Source: Olegusella massiliensis
GTDB lineage: Bacteria; Actinomycetota; Coriobacteriia; Coriobacteriales; Atopobiaceae
Length of the DNA: 64,000 bases
Direction of reading: 5' to 3'
Assembly: GCF_900078545.1 (NCBI RefSeq)
Contig: NZ_FLLS01000002.1
Span: forward strand, 1,373,404 to 1,437,403
The notes beneath the pieces are model-generated. The model saw nothing but the letters and a program-made list of their open reading frames with translations. It made no database searches and was not told the DNA's origin. The position numbers were made by a program, and so were the translations under genes. Shown one piece after another: positions 18,322 through 27,612 of this stretch (its first letter is position 1; the number at the start of each line of letters is the position of its first letter).

Positions 18322-20118
18322 ATGAGCAAATTTAGCATGCATACTCACAGCTGTGGCGAGTTACGTCGCGAGAACATTGGCGAGCAGGTTACCCTTACGG
18401 GCTGGGTGTGGCACCGCCGTGACCATGGTGGCATGGTTTTTATTGATTTGCGCGACCGTGAGGGTTTGACGCAAATATCTTTTGATCCTGACCACGCTGA
18501 TGGTGTGCCTTTTCATGTGGCCGAGAAGGTTCGTCTTGAGTGGCCTGTTTTAGTGCGTGGCGTTGTGCGTAGTCGCGGTACCATGGCAAATCCCAATCTT
18601 GCCACGGGCGATATCGAAATTCTTGTCGATGAGATGCAGGTGCTGAACTCTTCGCAGACGCCCCCTTTCCCCATTGAGGATGATGGTGATACCGCTGAAG
18701 ACATTCGTCTGCGTTACCGTTACCTTGATATTCGTCGTCCAGTAATGACAAAAAATTTGCGCTTGCGTTCAGATTTTGCCTTTGCGGTTCGTGAGGCTTT
18801 CCATAAGCATGATTTTGTTGAGGTTGAGACGCCTGCGCTCTTCAAATCGACGCCTGAGGGAGCTCGAGATTTTCTTGTACCCAGCCGTACTCAGGCGGGC
18901 CACTTTTATGCGCTGCCTCAATCGCCGCAGCTACTCAAGCAGCTGCTCATGGTGGGTGGCATTGAGCGCTACTACCAAGTAGCAAAGTGTTTCCGTGATG
19001 AAGATTTGCGTGCTGACCGCCAGCCCGAATTTACCCAAATCGATGTTGAAATGAGTTTTGTCGAGCAAAACGATGTGATGGGCTTGGCTGAAGAGGTGAT
19101 GCATGATGCACTAGCGGCAGTGGGTGTTGATTTACCTCTGCCTATGCGTCGCATTTCTTATTGGGATGCTATGGACACATATGGCTCCGACAAGCCTGAC
19201 ACTCGTTTTGGCATGGAAATTCATGATGTAACGAGCATCTTTGCAAACTGTAAGTTCAAAGTCTTTTCATCTGCTGCAAATGCAGAAGGGGAGTACGTTA
19301 AGTGCATTAATGCCAAAGGTGCGGGTTCTTGGGCGCGCTCTAAAATTGACAAGCTCGAGCCCATTGCACGGAGCTTTGGTGCAAAAGGTCTTGCCTGGGT
19401 TGCCTTCCGTCCTGACGGTACGGTAAATAGTCCGGTTGCAAAATTCTTCTCGGATGAGGAAATCGCGGCGCTTAAGGCCGAGATGGACGTTGCAGCTGGT
19501 GACTTAATTTTGTTTGCAGCAACCAAGCGTCTAGAAGCCGATGAGATTTTGGGTGGCATCCGTACTCATATGGCAGCTGCGTTGGAGTTGCCTCGCGAGG
19601 GTCACGATTTCCTTTGGGTTGTCGATTTCCCGCTCTTTCACTGGGATGAGGATCGTCAGGCCTACGCTGCTGAGCATCAGCCCTTTACTCAGCCCCTTGA
19701 AGAGGATGTTGAGCGTCTGGATAGCGATCCTCTGTCTGTTGGCTCTCATACCTTTGACTTTGTCATGGATGGGTTTGAGGCTGGCGGTGGTGGCATGCGT
19801 ATTCATAATGCCGAGCTGCAAATGCGTATTCTCAAGATGCTGGGCTTTACCGAGGAACGTGCACGCGAGCAGTTTGGCTTTTTGATGGAAGCTTTGACCT
19901 TTGGTGCGCCTCCTATGGGCGGCTTTGCTTTGGGTCTCGATCGTGTGTGCATGCTGCTTGCGGGCGCCGATTCAATTCGTGAGGTTATGGCCTTCCCCAA
20001 GACGACTTCAGGATCTGACCTCATGAGCGCTGCTCCAAGCATTGTGGGTGAGCGCCAGCTGTCTGAGCTTGGGCTGGAAGTTTTACCGAAGGCCAAAGAA
20101 GAAGAGCTACAACAGTAA
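18322..20118 (+). CDS. aspS: Aspartyl-tRNA synthetase
   Basis: A 598-residue class II synthetase of the long bacterial type. It has an N-terminal OB-fold anticodon-binding domain (TLTGWVWHRRDHGGMVFIDLRD), the class II motif 2 (YYQVAKCFRDEDLRADRQPEFTQ, here split around residue 215-237), the inserted GAD domain (about 290-420) and motif 3 (GFALGLDRVCMLLAG). The start is ATG 18322 with AGAGG upstream; TTG 18319 directly before it is in frame but less likely. Many Actinobacteria have non-discriminating AspRS with GatCAB; whether this is one cannot be told here. No T-box is visible in the 171-base upstream gap. A small membrane peptidase gene follows 31 bases later. Confidence 0.96.
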   Translation: MSKFSMHTHSCGELRRENIGEQVTLTGWVWHRRDHGGMVFIDLRDREGLTQISFDPDHADGVPFHVAEKVRLEWPVLVRGVVRSRGTMANPNLATGDIEILVDEMQVLNSSQTPPFPIEDDGDTAEDIRLRYRYLDIRRPVMTKNLRLRSDFAFAVREAFHKHDFVEVETPALFKSTPEGARDFLVPSRTQAGHFYALPQSPQLLKQLLMVGGIERYYQVAKCFRDEDLRADRQPEFTQIDVEMSFVEQNDVMGLAEEVMHDALAAVGVDLPLPMRRISYWDAMDTYGSDKPDTRFGMEIHDVTSIFANCKFKVFSSAANAEGEYVKCINAKGAGSWARSKIDKLEPIARSFGAKGLAWVAFRPDGTVNSPVAKFFSDEEIAALKAEMDVAAGDLILFAATKRLEADEILGGIRTHMAAALELPREGHDFLWVVDFPLFHWDEDRQAYAAEHQPFTQPLEEDVERLDSDPLSVGSHTFDFVMDGFEAGGGGMRIHNAELQMRILKMLGFTEERAREQFGFLMEALTFGAPPMGGFALGLDRVCMLLAGADSIREVMAFPKTTSGSDLMSAAPSIVGERQLSELGLEVLPKAKEEELQQ

Positions 20119-20149
20119 TTCGTATGATATAAGGAGGAGCGGAAGCTCT

Positions 20150-20917
20150 ATGACTGAGCCGCAAGCTTGGGTGCAGATGGTCGTGCTTGCACTGGTGCTG
20201 GGCTTTGTCATGGTGCGTCCGCTCCTTTTTTGTGCACGCAGTTTATTGACAAGCGCGTATCAAAGCAATGCAGTGAAGGCAGCAGTAAAGATAGACGCTT
20301 TGGGTGGCACTACGCTTGCTATGGTGACATTGCAAGCGGTGTGTAGTGTGCTGTATCTGCTGCTTTTGTGGCGCTATGGCTTTACGGCTGAAGTTCTCGA
20401 ACTGCTTATCTTTGTGAGCGCCTTGCTGGTACTGACGCTGACAGATCTTGCGGCGTGCTACATTTCCAATGAGTGTTTACTTGTCGCAACGGGTGCTCGG
20501 CTCTTATATCTGTTGAGTGAGGGATTGGCAGGTAGGGTAAGTTTTGCTGTGCTCGCCACGGCTTGTCTTGATGCAGTTATAGTTGCCGCTCCGCTGCTTG
20601 TCCTTGTGTTGCTGATGGATCTGCTGTTGAGGCGCCCGAGTATGGGTGGAGGAGACCTCAAGCTTTTTGCGTTGGCAGGATTTTATTTTGGTTGGCAACG
20701 CTGTATTCCGCTTATTTTGATTGCATGTATTTTGGGTATTGGCTTCTCATTTGTGTGGGGAATGCGAAAAAGCAAGCGCGGTGCTGTCTCCTTATGCTCC
20801 ATAAGCCCAAAGCCTACAGCTGACTTTCCCTTTGGCCCTGCCATCGCAGCATCGTGCTTTGTGATTGCCCTGCTAGGAGACGAATTTTTGATTTGGCTCA
20901 TGAGCTTTTTTAGCTAG
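20150..20917 (+). CDS. A24-family prepilin peptidase, short form
   Basis: A 255-residue polytopic membrane protein starting at ATG 20150 behind GGAGGAGCGGAAG. The two catalytic aspartates of type IV prepilin peptidases are visible: D99 in TLTDLAACYISNE and D169 in the GGGD motif (MGGGDLKLFALAGFYFGW). The N-terminal cysteine-rich methyltransferase domain of PilD is missing, as in archaeal and TadV-like short enzymes. These proteases remove leader peptides from pilins or pseudopilins at the membrane. No pilin, ATPase or Tad gene is nearby, so its substrates are encoded elsewhere. It probably rides on the aspS transcript. Confidence 0.8.
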   Translation: MTEPQAWVQMVVLALVLGFVMVRPLLFCARSLLTSAYQSNAVKAAVKIDALGGTTLAMVTLQAVCSVLYLLLLWRYGFTAEVLELLIFVSALLVLTLTDLAACYISNECLLVATGARLLYLLSEGLAGRVSFAVLATACLDAVIVAAPLLVLVLLMDLLLRRPSMGGGDLKLFALAGFYFGWQRCIPLILIACILGIGFSFVWGMRKSKRGAVSLCSISPKPTADFPFGPAIAASCFVIALLGDEFLIWLMSFFS

Positions 20918-21099
20918 GTTTATCGCTTGTACGGAATTGTCTTCAGCGAAGAACTCATTTTGCAATGAATCAAAAGCTGTTCGAATGGGCACACTGCTGC
21001 CATTAACCGTTTTTTGGGCGCACGTTACCCATCGACTGCTGTAGTGCTACTATGAGTGGATACATATGCCAAGCAAATACAGCACAAACGGAGGTAGGC

Positions 21100-22437
21100 T
21101 TGGAAACGCGTAAGAACAAGCGCAATGGCGCTTATCCTTTTAACCCAGACCGCATGAATACCCCTGCAGATGATGCTGCTGATATGCCGGGCGAGTCTAC
21201 GTTTACTCGTCGTGCTGCCCTGCGTATGCTGTTAGGCGCTGGCATTGGTACGGCTCTGCTTCCCACGACAGCCCTTGCTGTGGACAAGACCAAGGTCAAC
21301 GAAGCCCAGGATGCTCTGGACGACGCTCAGGCGAAATACGACCAAGTGAATTCTCAGCTTGATATGCTTGGTAATGAGTTTGAGGAGTTGGCACAGCAGC
21401 AGTCTGCGACACTCAGCCAGATTGAAGAGACCTCGCGTCAAATCGATGACACCAAGACAAAGGTGGGCGATACTCAAAAACGTATTGACGAGACGCAAAA
21501 AGACATTGCTAAGCGCCAAGCTGAGCTTGACTCCAAAAAAGAGGTGCTTGCGGCTCGCGTTGCGGGGGCGTACAAGTCTGGTGGACGCGACTTTTTGTCA
21601 GTACTCATGAGTTCTGCTTCCTTTGAGGATCTTATTTCCAACGTTTACTATCTCGACAAAATCAGTGAATCTGATGCGGCGATGATTGAGGACGTCAAGA
21701 AGGCAAAAGAGACGCTGGACCGCAAAAAGGCTGGACTTGAGGAAGATAAGACCAAGCTGCAAGAGCAGCAAAAGTCTTTAGAACAGCAGAAATCCGACCT
21801 TGATACACTCAGCCAGACCCAAAAGCAACAGCTTGAGGATATGCGTGCCAAGCAAAACGAGGTGCAAAAAACTCTTGATGGCTTGTCTGGTGAAGTTGCG
21901 AGCTTGATGAAGAAGCGCGATGCCGAGATTATGGACTACAATGCGGCGCGTCAGGCTGAGAAGGAAGCAGCAAGAAAAGCGGCTGCGGACAGCAATCCTG
22001 GTAGCAGTAATGCGGGATCACATATTTCTAAGGGCGGCGGTCAGTCTTCAGCCTCTACGGGTTCGCAGGCAGCTATCGTGAATGCTTGTCATAGTGTTGG
22101 TTCGCCTGGTGCAGGTTACTGTGCTATGTGGATATCGCTGGTGTTCCAGCGCGCGGGCTATGGCTATATTGGTGGCGATGCATGTGATATGTATAACGCC
22201 TATTGCACCAGCTCTAGCAAATCCAACCTTAAAGTTGGCATGATTGTAGCGGTATCGTCGCACCCCCATACGCGTGCTGGTCGTATTTATGGTCACATTG
22301 GCATCTATATCGGTGGCGGTATGATGATGGACAACATTGGCTATATTCGTACCGAAAGCGTTGATGAGTGGATTTCTTATTATGGTCAGACGGTGACGCC
22401 GCGCTGGGGCTGGGCTGGCAACATAGTTTTGAGCTAA
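21100..22437 (+). CDS. Secreted coiled-coil CHAP-type cell wall hydrolase
   Basis: A protein of 445 residues from TTG 21100, which has GGAGG five bases upstream; the in-frame ATG at 21052 lacks such a site. The N-terminus has a twin-arginine-like export signal (TRRAALRMLLGAG from about residue 36, ending TTALA near 60). Coiled coils (about 65-280) include the motif SFEDLISNVYYLDKI, shared with the hydrolase at 2304. A Ser/Gly linker leads to a C-terminal CHAP-like domain with C341 (GYCAMWIS) and H399 (GHIGIYIG) as the expected catalytic pair. CHAP domains cut amide or peptide bonds in peptidoglycan. The gene ends beside an inverted repeat that belongs to a dispersed family. Confidence 0.85.
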   Translation: METRKNKRNGAYPFNPDRMNTPADDAADMPGESTFTRRAALRMLLGAGIGTALLPTTALAVDKTKVNEAQDALDDAQAKYDQVNSQLDMLGNEFEELAQQQSATLSQIEETSRQIDDTKTKVGDTQKRIDETQKDIAKRQAELDSKKEVLAARVAGAYKSGGRDFLSVLMSSASFEDLISNVYYLDKISESDAAMIEDVKKAKETLDRKKAGLEEDKTKLQEQQKSLEQQKSDLDTLSQTQKQQLEDMRAKQNEVQKTLDGLSGEVASLMKKRDAEIMDYNAARQAEKEAARKAAADSNPGSSNAGSHISKGGGQSSASTGSQAAIVNACHSVGSPGAGYCAMWISLVFQRAGYGYIGGDACDMYNAYCTSSSKSNLKVGMIVAVSSHPHTRAGRIYGHIGIYIGGGMMMDNIGYIRTESVDEWISYYGQTVTPRWGWAGNIVLS

Positions 22438-22453
22438 GGCTGCCCTTATATCC

Positions 22454-22533
22454 ACAGATGGTTCATCCTTCGGTGTTTACTGCCATAAATGCGCAGGTCA
22501 TTTTTTTGGAAGTCCGAAGGACGAACCATCTGT
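22454..22533. repeat. Inverted repeat, small copy of a dispersed palindromic repeat family
   Basis: Arms of 20 bases (22454-22473 and 22514-22533) match in inverted orientation with one mismatch, around a 40-base loop. On the minus strand the mismatch becomes a G-U pair. The left arm begins ACAGATGGTTCATCCTTCG; the same 19 bases occur at 27613. It lies between two converging genes. No transposase or clear target duplication is seen. Confidence 0.85.
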
Positions 22534-22644
22534 AGAAACAGCTGTAAAAGTAAGCACATAGAAGCAAGCAAAGCAAACATATGCAAGCACACGCCAGTGC
22601 ACATAACCGTAGCTCAGCATGCTCCTATGTCACAAATAGGTGTA

Positions 22645-24123
22645 CTAGCCGTCGTTGCGCGAGAAGCTGTTGGTCATGCGTAGGCTGACAGTATCCAACA
22701 CGCATGCGAGCAACTTGTTAGTTTCCTCGCGAACGACATCGGCAATGGCTTCGTTAGTCTGCTCGCGGATCTGCTCGTTAGCTTCGTCTTCAACCTCGTA
22801 AATGAGCGCAAGAGCACGAGCGGGTACTGCTTGCTGATAGCGCTCGATAAGCGGAGCGCAGTCGTAGAAGTGTGCATCGGCCATAGCGGCAATCAAACGA
22901 TTTGCCCAGTAAAAAGACTCAGTACTGACCCTGGAGCTGGTGTTGGAGAAGTACTCAGGTGTTCTGCTGACTCCCACAAACTGAGGAACGATAGCGTTAA
23001 AGACATTAGAGCCAAATGCGAGCCAATGGATCGCACGAGTAGCCTCAGGACCGTCAGCGCGAAGTTGCAAAATAGATAGCTCACTGGTGCGGTTGATGCC
23101 AATGGGGCGATACATACGGCGCTGTGCTGGATCGCCTCCACGTCCGTATGGGTCATATGGTGTGCCCTGATAGTGGCGGGAAAGCAAATCTTTAACGTCA
23201 GCGACGGTGAGTTTGCGTTCGGGATGTACTGCCCAAGGAATATCATCGCTTTCAGGGGTAAACTCGGCATCAGGTCCTACCCATAGTGCTCCGTGAGGTG
23301 TAAGGGTGCGCTGTAAGTCCCAAGCGCGTGGCGTATTATATACGTGGTCAGCATCGGAGTGTGATCCAAAAGCGTAACGGGGGTTGAATTGGCCATCCAG
23401 TGAAAGATCTAGGTGATTGGTTGATATAAACTCACGTAAATCCTCACTACATAAGAAGTTTATGCCCTCTCCAAAGGCGTCTTTCATATCAAAAAAGTCG
23501 ATTCCCAATTGATTGGGCATGGTAACGACGCAATCATCAGGAACACGGACAGCAATCCAGTGGTGACCACCGATAGTTTCGAGCCACCAAATCTCGTGAG
23601 CGTCTGAAAATGCAATGCCGTTCATTTCGTACGTGCCATATTCGCTCAGCAGAGCACCAAGGCGGATTACACCTTCTCGAGCACTGTGGATATAAGGCAG
23701 CACGCAGGTAACAAAATCTTCTTCACCAAGACCGCCTGCAAGCTCGGGAATATAACCACTCTCACCCTCAGTGCCGACAGCGGCAATGAGCTCCACGAGT
23801 GGGTCAGCTGCAAGTACAAGTTCGTTGGTGGTGATGGTTTCTGTTGCGTTCATTGCAACATTAGCATCGTTAATACCAGCAGCAGCCCAAGTACCGCCAC
23901 CCTCAATAGCTTCGGGGGTCGAGCTGTAACGCAGGGGATTATCGGGTAGCTCTACTTCCACATGGCTGATGACCGAGCGGTAATGACGAGGTTGGTCTTC
24001 GGGGTTAACGATGACAAATTTTTTGGGATTCCACTCACCGTTGCAAGAATCCTCATTGCGTCCGACGAGCGTCGAACCGTCGTAGCTCACTGCTTTTCCT
24101 ACAAGCAAAGTCGTGCAAGACAT
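22645..24123 (-). CDS. C69-family dipeptidase
   Basis: A 492-residue peptidase starting at ATG 24123 behind AAAGGAGG. The N-terminus MSCTTLLVGKAVSYDGSTLVGRNEDS (read here in two pieces around residue 14) is typical of lactobacillal PepD: Cys3 becomes the N-terminal nucleophile after the first residues are removed. Further hallmarks are NAMN-like segments (NVAMNATET) and the ALLSEYGTYEMNGIAFSD stretch that follows. The enzyme is an Ntn hydrolase that cleaves a broad range of dipeptides in the cytoplasm. With the Opp importer and two M20 dipeptidases in this window it fits peptide-based nutrition. It converges on the CHAP hydrolase and is divergent from cspA. Confidence 0.9.
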   Translation of the reverse strand: MSCTTLLVGKAVSYDGSTLVGRNEDSCNGEWNPKKFVIVNPEDQPRHYRSVISHVEVELPDNPLRYSSTPEAIEGGGTWAAAGINDANVAMNATETITTNELVLAADPLVELIAAVGTEGESGYIPELAGGLGEEDFVTCVLPYIHSAREGVIRLGALLSEYGTYEMNGIAFSDAHEIWWLETIGGHHWIAVRVPDDCVVTMPNQLGIDFFDMKDAFGEGINFLCSEDLREFISTNHLDLSLDGQFNPRYAFGSHSDADHVYNTPRAWDLQRTLTPHGALWVGPDAEFTPESDDIPWAVHPERKLTVADVKDLLSRHYQGTPYDPYGRGGDPAQRRMYRPIGINRTSELSILQLRADGPEATRAIHWLAFGSNVFNAIVPQFVGVSRTPEYFSNTSSRVSTESFYWANRLIAAMADAHFYDCAPLIERYQQAVPARALALIYEVEDEANEQIREQTNEAIADVVREETNKLLACVLDTVSLRMTNSFSRNDG

Positions 24124-24325
24124 GCTGCCTCCTTTTGTCCAAAGCTGCAAACGTTATAGTGTGCATTTAGCAGTCTATATACGCCGTCAGCGGATTGTTG
24201 GCATAAAACACCTTGTTTTGAGGTACTATAACCCTTGTGTCGCGCGGGACATCCGCTCGATATGGTATCGCGCGAAAAGCGCAGCGTTTATTGCGTCATA
24301 AAGGCGCACGAAGGAAAGGCACGTC

Positions 24326-24529
24326 ATGGCACAGGGTACTGTTAAGTGGTTCAACCCCGACAAGGGCTACGGCTTCATCTCTCGCGAGGATGGCGACGAC
24401 CTGTTCGTCCACTACAGCGAGATCAAGATGGACGGTTTCAAAACTCTTGATGAGGGTCAGGCTGTCGAGTTTGATATCACTACTGGTCAGAATGGTAAGC
24501 TTCAGGCTTCCAACGTCACCAAGGCATAG
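24326..24529 (+). CDS. cspA: Cold shock protein, CspA family
   Basis: A 67-residue single OB-fold protein. The RNA-binding motifs are visible: RNP1 in [10 protein letters not shown] and RNP2 in [10 protein letters not shown]. The start at 24326 has GAAAGG upstream. The protein acts as an RNA chaperone that opens secondary structure. The upstream region between 24124 and 24325 is shared with the divergent C69 dipeptidase, and a TATA-like stretch near 24227-24235 would give a leader of about 90 bases, as is common for csp mRNAs; this promoter is tentative. A strong terminator follows. Confidence 0.96.
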   Translation: MAQGTVKWFNPDKGYGFISREDGDDLFVHYSEIKMDGFKTLDEGQAVEFDITTGQNGKLQASNVTKA

Positions 24530-24565
24530 TTTCCCGCTGCGCTTAGCAGCTGAAGCAAAAGCTTG

Positions 24566-24596
24566 AGAGGGGTCCGAAAGGGTCCCTCTTTTTTTG
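24566..24596 (+). terminator. Intrinsic terminator after cspA
   Basis: AGAGGG (24566-24571) pairs with CCCTCT, extended inward by two G-U and two G-C pairs to a GAAA tetraloop, then seven T. This is a complete rho-independent terminator. Confidence 0.9.
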
Positions 24597-24654
24597 TAGG
24601 TTCAAAATCCCAAAAGTCGACTTATGCCAAATTCCTGCAGTTATGAGTTGACAT

Positions 24655-24683
24655 TTGGTGAATGGGCTTCTCTCGGGTAGAAT
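24655..24683 (+). promoter_or_regulatory. Candidate promoter of the lysozyme-like coiled-coil gene
   Basis: TTGGTG (24655-24660) and TAGAAT (24678-24683) are separated by 17 bases. The surrounding ATGGG ... CTCTCG ... GTAGAAT pattern recurs at 27850-27876. This would give a leader of about 170 bases. Confidence 0.45.
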
Positions 24684-24862
24684 CTTGAAAGTTATTCGGT
24701 TGCCATAGCTTGCTTATAGGCTGTTGTAGCCCACAAAAATGAAGAGTTTTTTATTTGCAGGATACGTCGTCGTTTTGGTCTTGGGCGGCAAAGCACTATT
24801 TAAGAGACAAGACGTACCTCCGCTTATGCGGCCAAAAGGTGCGCAGAAGAAGGGACTCTAGC

Positions 24863-26011
24863 GTGCAGCAATGGCAGGCAGCAACTAGTCGACAAGCGCT
24901 CAAGATTCTCGCACTTGCACTTGCAGGCACTTTGTTGGCATTCTCAACGCCGATTGTTCTTCCCCATGTCGCATACGCCGCTGGTAAAGATGACATTGCT
25001 TCTATTGCCAAGCGTGTTGAGAAGGCAAACGACGATTATGATGCCGCGGTCAAGAAAGTCGAAGATGTCAAGAAGCGTATGAGTGAGGTCCAAGATCGTA
25101 TTGATACGATTAATGCTCAACTCCCTGAGCAGCGCGAAAAGTCTGCAAGCTCTATGCGCACGCTCTATAAGTTCCAACAGTCTCGCGGAGGCCTGATTGA
25201 TTTAGTCCTTTCTTCAGAGGATTTTTCGAGCCTTTTATCGACTCTTCAGTATCTCAACATTATTTCGGATAAAAATACCGATGAAATTACTTCTTTGATA
25301 GAACTGCAAGACGAGCTTGAAGTAGCTCAGACCACTCTCACGGCGGAAAAAGTTGAGGCTGAGGAAGCCCGTCAAAAGGCAGAGGATGCGTTGAATGCAG
25401 CCGAGGAGGCTCGTGCTGAGGCAGAAGCTCGTGCGGTAGAGCAGGCAAAGGAAGAGGCGGCTGCCCGCGCGGCAGCTCTTGCTGAGGCAGAAAAGGCAGA
25501 AGCCGAGCATAAGACTTTTAAGACCGTTAATGGTAACGAAGTTAAGGTGAGTTCCAACGCCAAACAAGACGGGTCAACTCCTGCAAAAGTTGATCACAAC
25601 ACGTCTGCTGTAGAAACTAACGGTGGCAATAAGAAAAGCAATGGTTCTTCTTCATCTGACTCTGTTGACTCCTGGGCTGCACGCATTGATGCCTACCTTG
25701 CAGGTTCGCCGCTTGCTGGTCAGGGGAGGACTTTCGCCGAAGCTGCTCTTCGCTATGGTGTTGATCCGCGCTGGTCTCCAGCAATTTCATGCATCGAGTC
25801 CAGCAAAGGCGCTGCTTGTTTTAAGCCACATAATGCGTGGGGCTGGGGCAGCTGCAGCTGGGGTAGTTGGGAAGAGGCTATCAATGCGCACGTTGCTGGC
25901 CTCGCGAGTGGCTATGGCTATACCATCTCGCTAAGCGCGGCAAAGAAGTATTGCCCGCCCAACTATTCTTTCTGGTATTCTTGCGTCTCCTCGGAGATGG
26001 CTAGCATCTAA
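24863..26011 (+). CDS. Secreted coiled-coil protein with lysozyme-like C-terminal domain
   Basis: A protein of 382 residues from GTG 24863, preceded by AGAAGGGA; a longer frame from TTG 24755 has no site. A signal peptide (about residues 10-39, ending AYA) precedes coiled coils (about 42-230) that carry the motif DFSSLLSTLQYLNII, related to the hydrolases at 2304 and 21100. After a Lys/Ser/Asn linker comes a domain with FAEAALRYGVDPRWSPAI and CIESSKG; E312 in that motif fits the catalytic glutamate of lytic transglycosylase or goose-type lysozyme folds. Tryptophan- and cysteine-rich NAWGWGSCSWGSW follows. A peptidoglycan glycan-cutting or binding role is likely. The domain assignment is by motif only. 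Confidence 0.75.
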   Translation: MQQWQAATSRQALKILALALAGTLLAFSTPIVLPHVAYAAGKDDIASIAKRVEKANDDYDAAVKKVEDVKKRMSEVQDRIDTINAQLPEQREKSASSMRTLYKFQQSRGGLIDLVLSSEDFSSLLSTLQYLNIISDKNTDEITSLIELQDELEVAQTTLTAEKVEAEEARQKAEDALNAAEEARAEAEARAVEQAKEEAAARAAALAEAEKAEAEHKTFKTVNGNEVKVSSNAKQDGSTPAKVDHNTSAVETNGGNKKSNGSSSSDSVDSWAARIDAYLAGSPLAGQGRTFAEAALRYGVDPRWSPAISCIESSKGAACFKPHNAWGWGSCSWGSWEEAINAHVAGLASGYGYTISLSAAKKYCPPNYSFWYSCVSSEMASI

Positions 26012-26151
26012 GCCAAAGAGACAGGTAAGTAAACTTAAACGAGCTTGATGCGCGAGTATCCGCTGCGATAGGTCTTAAGTCTGGATTATCGGCTCCTTTT
26101 GTGTCGTTTTACTCCGCGCAAAAATGTGAGTATTGAGGTTGGGAGGCCTAG

Positions 26152-27567
26152 ATGGTTGATGAACAATTCAAGCAGAACGTTGATGCCTTTGTCGATGAGG
26201 TCTGGGAAGACGTTGTTGCTGATATTCGCAGGCTCGTGCGTATTCGTTCTGTCGAGGATCGCGCTGCCGCAAAGCCTGGTATGCCTTGGGGTTCTGCCTC
26301 CCATGATGCGCTCGTAGTCGGTCTAGGCATTGCCGATCGTTTGGGCCTGGACGCACATGAGTGCGAGGGTTATTTGGGCTACGCAGACCTTGCCGGTGAG
26401 TCGGACAAGCAAATCGCGACCATTGCTCATACTGATGTTGTGCCCGAAGGCTTAGGTTGGACCTTTCCTCCCTTTGATGTTTCGCGTAAGGAAGGTTGCC
26501 TTGTTGGTCGTGGTGTTTTGGACGATAAAGGCCCCTGTGTGTTATCGCTTTATGCTGCTCACTATTTTGTGCGTGAGGTACAACGTAGCGGCAAGAAGCT
26601 TCCGTATACCCTGCGCTGCATCGTAGGTAACAATGAAGAAACCAATATGAAAGACCTTGATTGGTATCTTGAGCGCTACCCCATGCCTGTATTTGCATTT
26701 TCGCCCGATGCAGAGTTCCCGCTGATTTGCGGTGAGAAGGGCCTGTATTCAGGAACTTTTTGCTCGGGCAAGATTGCAGGTGATGTCATTGTTGAGCTCG
26801 ATGGCGGTACCGTTGGCAATGCAATTCCTGGTCGCGCAACTGCTGTGGTCAGGCGTGTAGCAAGTGAGCTGCCTGAAGCCGATAATATCGATATTGAGGC
26901 GGCGGGGGATAGCCAGGCACTCATTACTGCTCATGGCAAGGGAGGTCATGCTTCTCGACCTGCAGGTACTATCAATGCGATTGCTTTGCTTGTTGACTAT
27001 TTGCTAGAGCACAAGCTGTGCTCTGCTAAGGAGCGCGTCTTCCTCGAGATGGAGCGCATACTGCTTGCGACAACCGATGGCTCTTCGGTGGGCATCGCAA
27101 GTGAGGATGATAAGTTTGGGCCGCTGACGCTCATTGGTGGCACAGTGCGTACGGAGAACGGCTGCTTTATACAGACGGTTGATTCACGCTTCCCGACTAC
27201 TACGACGGGTGAACACATCACCGAAACACTCAGCAGCTTTGGAGCCCAATATGGCTGCAACTACGCTGAAGGACGCAATGTTACGCCCTTTTATGTGAGC
27301 CCTGAGCTGCCCGAGATTCGCTGTTTGTTGGATACTTATGAAGAGTATAGCGGGCGTGAGGGCAAGGCCTTTACCATTGGCGGTGGTACCTATGCGCGCC
27401 ACTTTGCTTGTGGAGCTGCCTTTGGTCCCTGGGATCCAGCCGATCCTGTACCCGAGTGGGCAGGCCCCGAGCATGGTCCCAATGAGGCAATTCCTGAGGC
27501 CAGCCTTAAGCGTGCGCTTAAAATTTATATTGTGAGCATTGCCCGACTGATGGAACTCGAATTCTAA
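26152..27567 (+). CDS. M20 family dipeptidase, PepV-like, copy 1
   Basis: A 471-residue metallopeptidase starting at ATG 26152 behind GGGAGG. Zinc-ligand motifs are visible: IAHTDVVPEG (His), GRGVLDDKGP (Asp), NNEETNMKD (Glu pair with the catalytic base), FSPDAEFP (Asp) and GGGTYARHF near the end (His). PepV-type enzymes remove N-terminal residues from dipeptides and some tripeptides in the cytoplasm. The gene at 28998 encodes a protein of identical length, with by eye about half the residues identical, so the two are old paralogues. A repeat array and an inverted HAD gene lie between them. Confidence 0.88.
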   Translation: MVDEQFKQNVDAFVDEVWEDVVADIRRLVRIRSVEDRAAAKPGMPWGSASHDALVVGLGIADRLGLDAHECEGYLGYADLAGESDKQIATIAHTDVVPEGLGWTFPPFDVSRKEGCLVGRGVLDDKGPCVLSLYAAHYFVREVQRSGKKLPYTLRCIVGNNEETNMKDLDWYLERYPMPVFAFSPDAEFPLICGEKGLYSGTFCSGKIAGDVIVELDGGTVGNAIPGRATAVVRRVASELPEADNIDIEAAGDSQALITAHGKGGHASRPAGTINAIALLVDYLLEHKLCSAKERVFLEMERILLATTDGSSVGIASEDDKFGPLTLIGGTVRTENGCFIQTVDSRFPTTTTGEHITETLSSFGAQYGCNYAEGRNVTPFYVSPELPEIRCLLDTYEEYSGREGKAFTIGGGTYARHFACGAAFGPWDPADPVPEWAGPEHGPNEAIPEASLKRALKIYIVSIARLMELEF

Positions 27568-27612
27568 GACCTTCTTGTAGTTTAGATGCTTCAAGCTTCA
27601 GTTCGCATAAGC

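Noticed and set aside
22454-22533. Miniature transposon
   Set aside because: Terminal inverted repeats are present but no target-site duplication is visible and the second locus is built of tandem units rather than one element.
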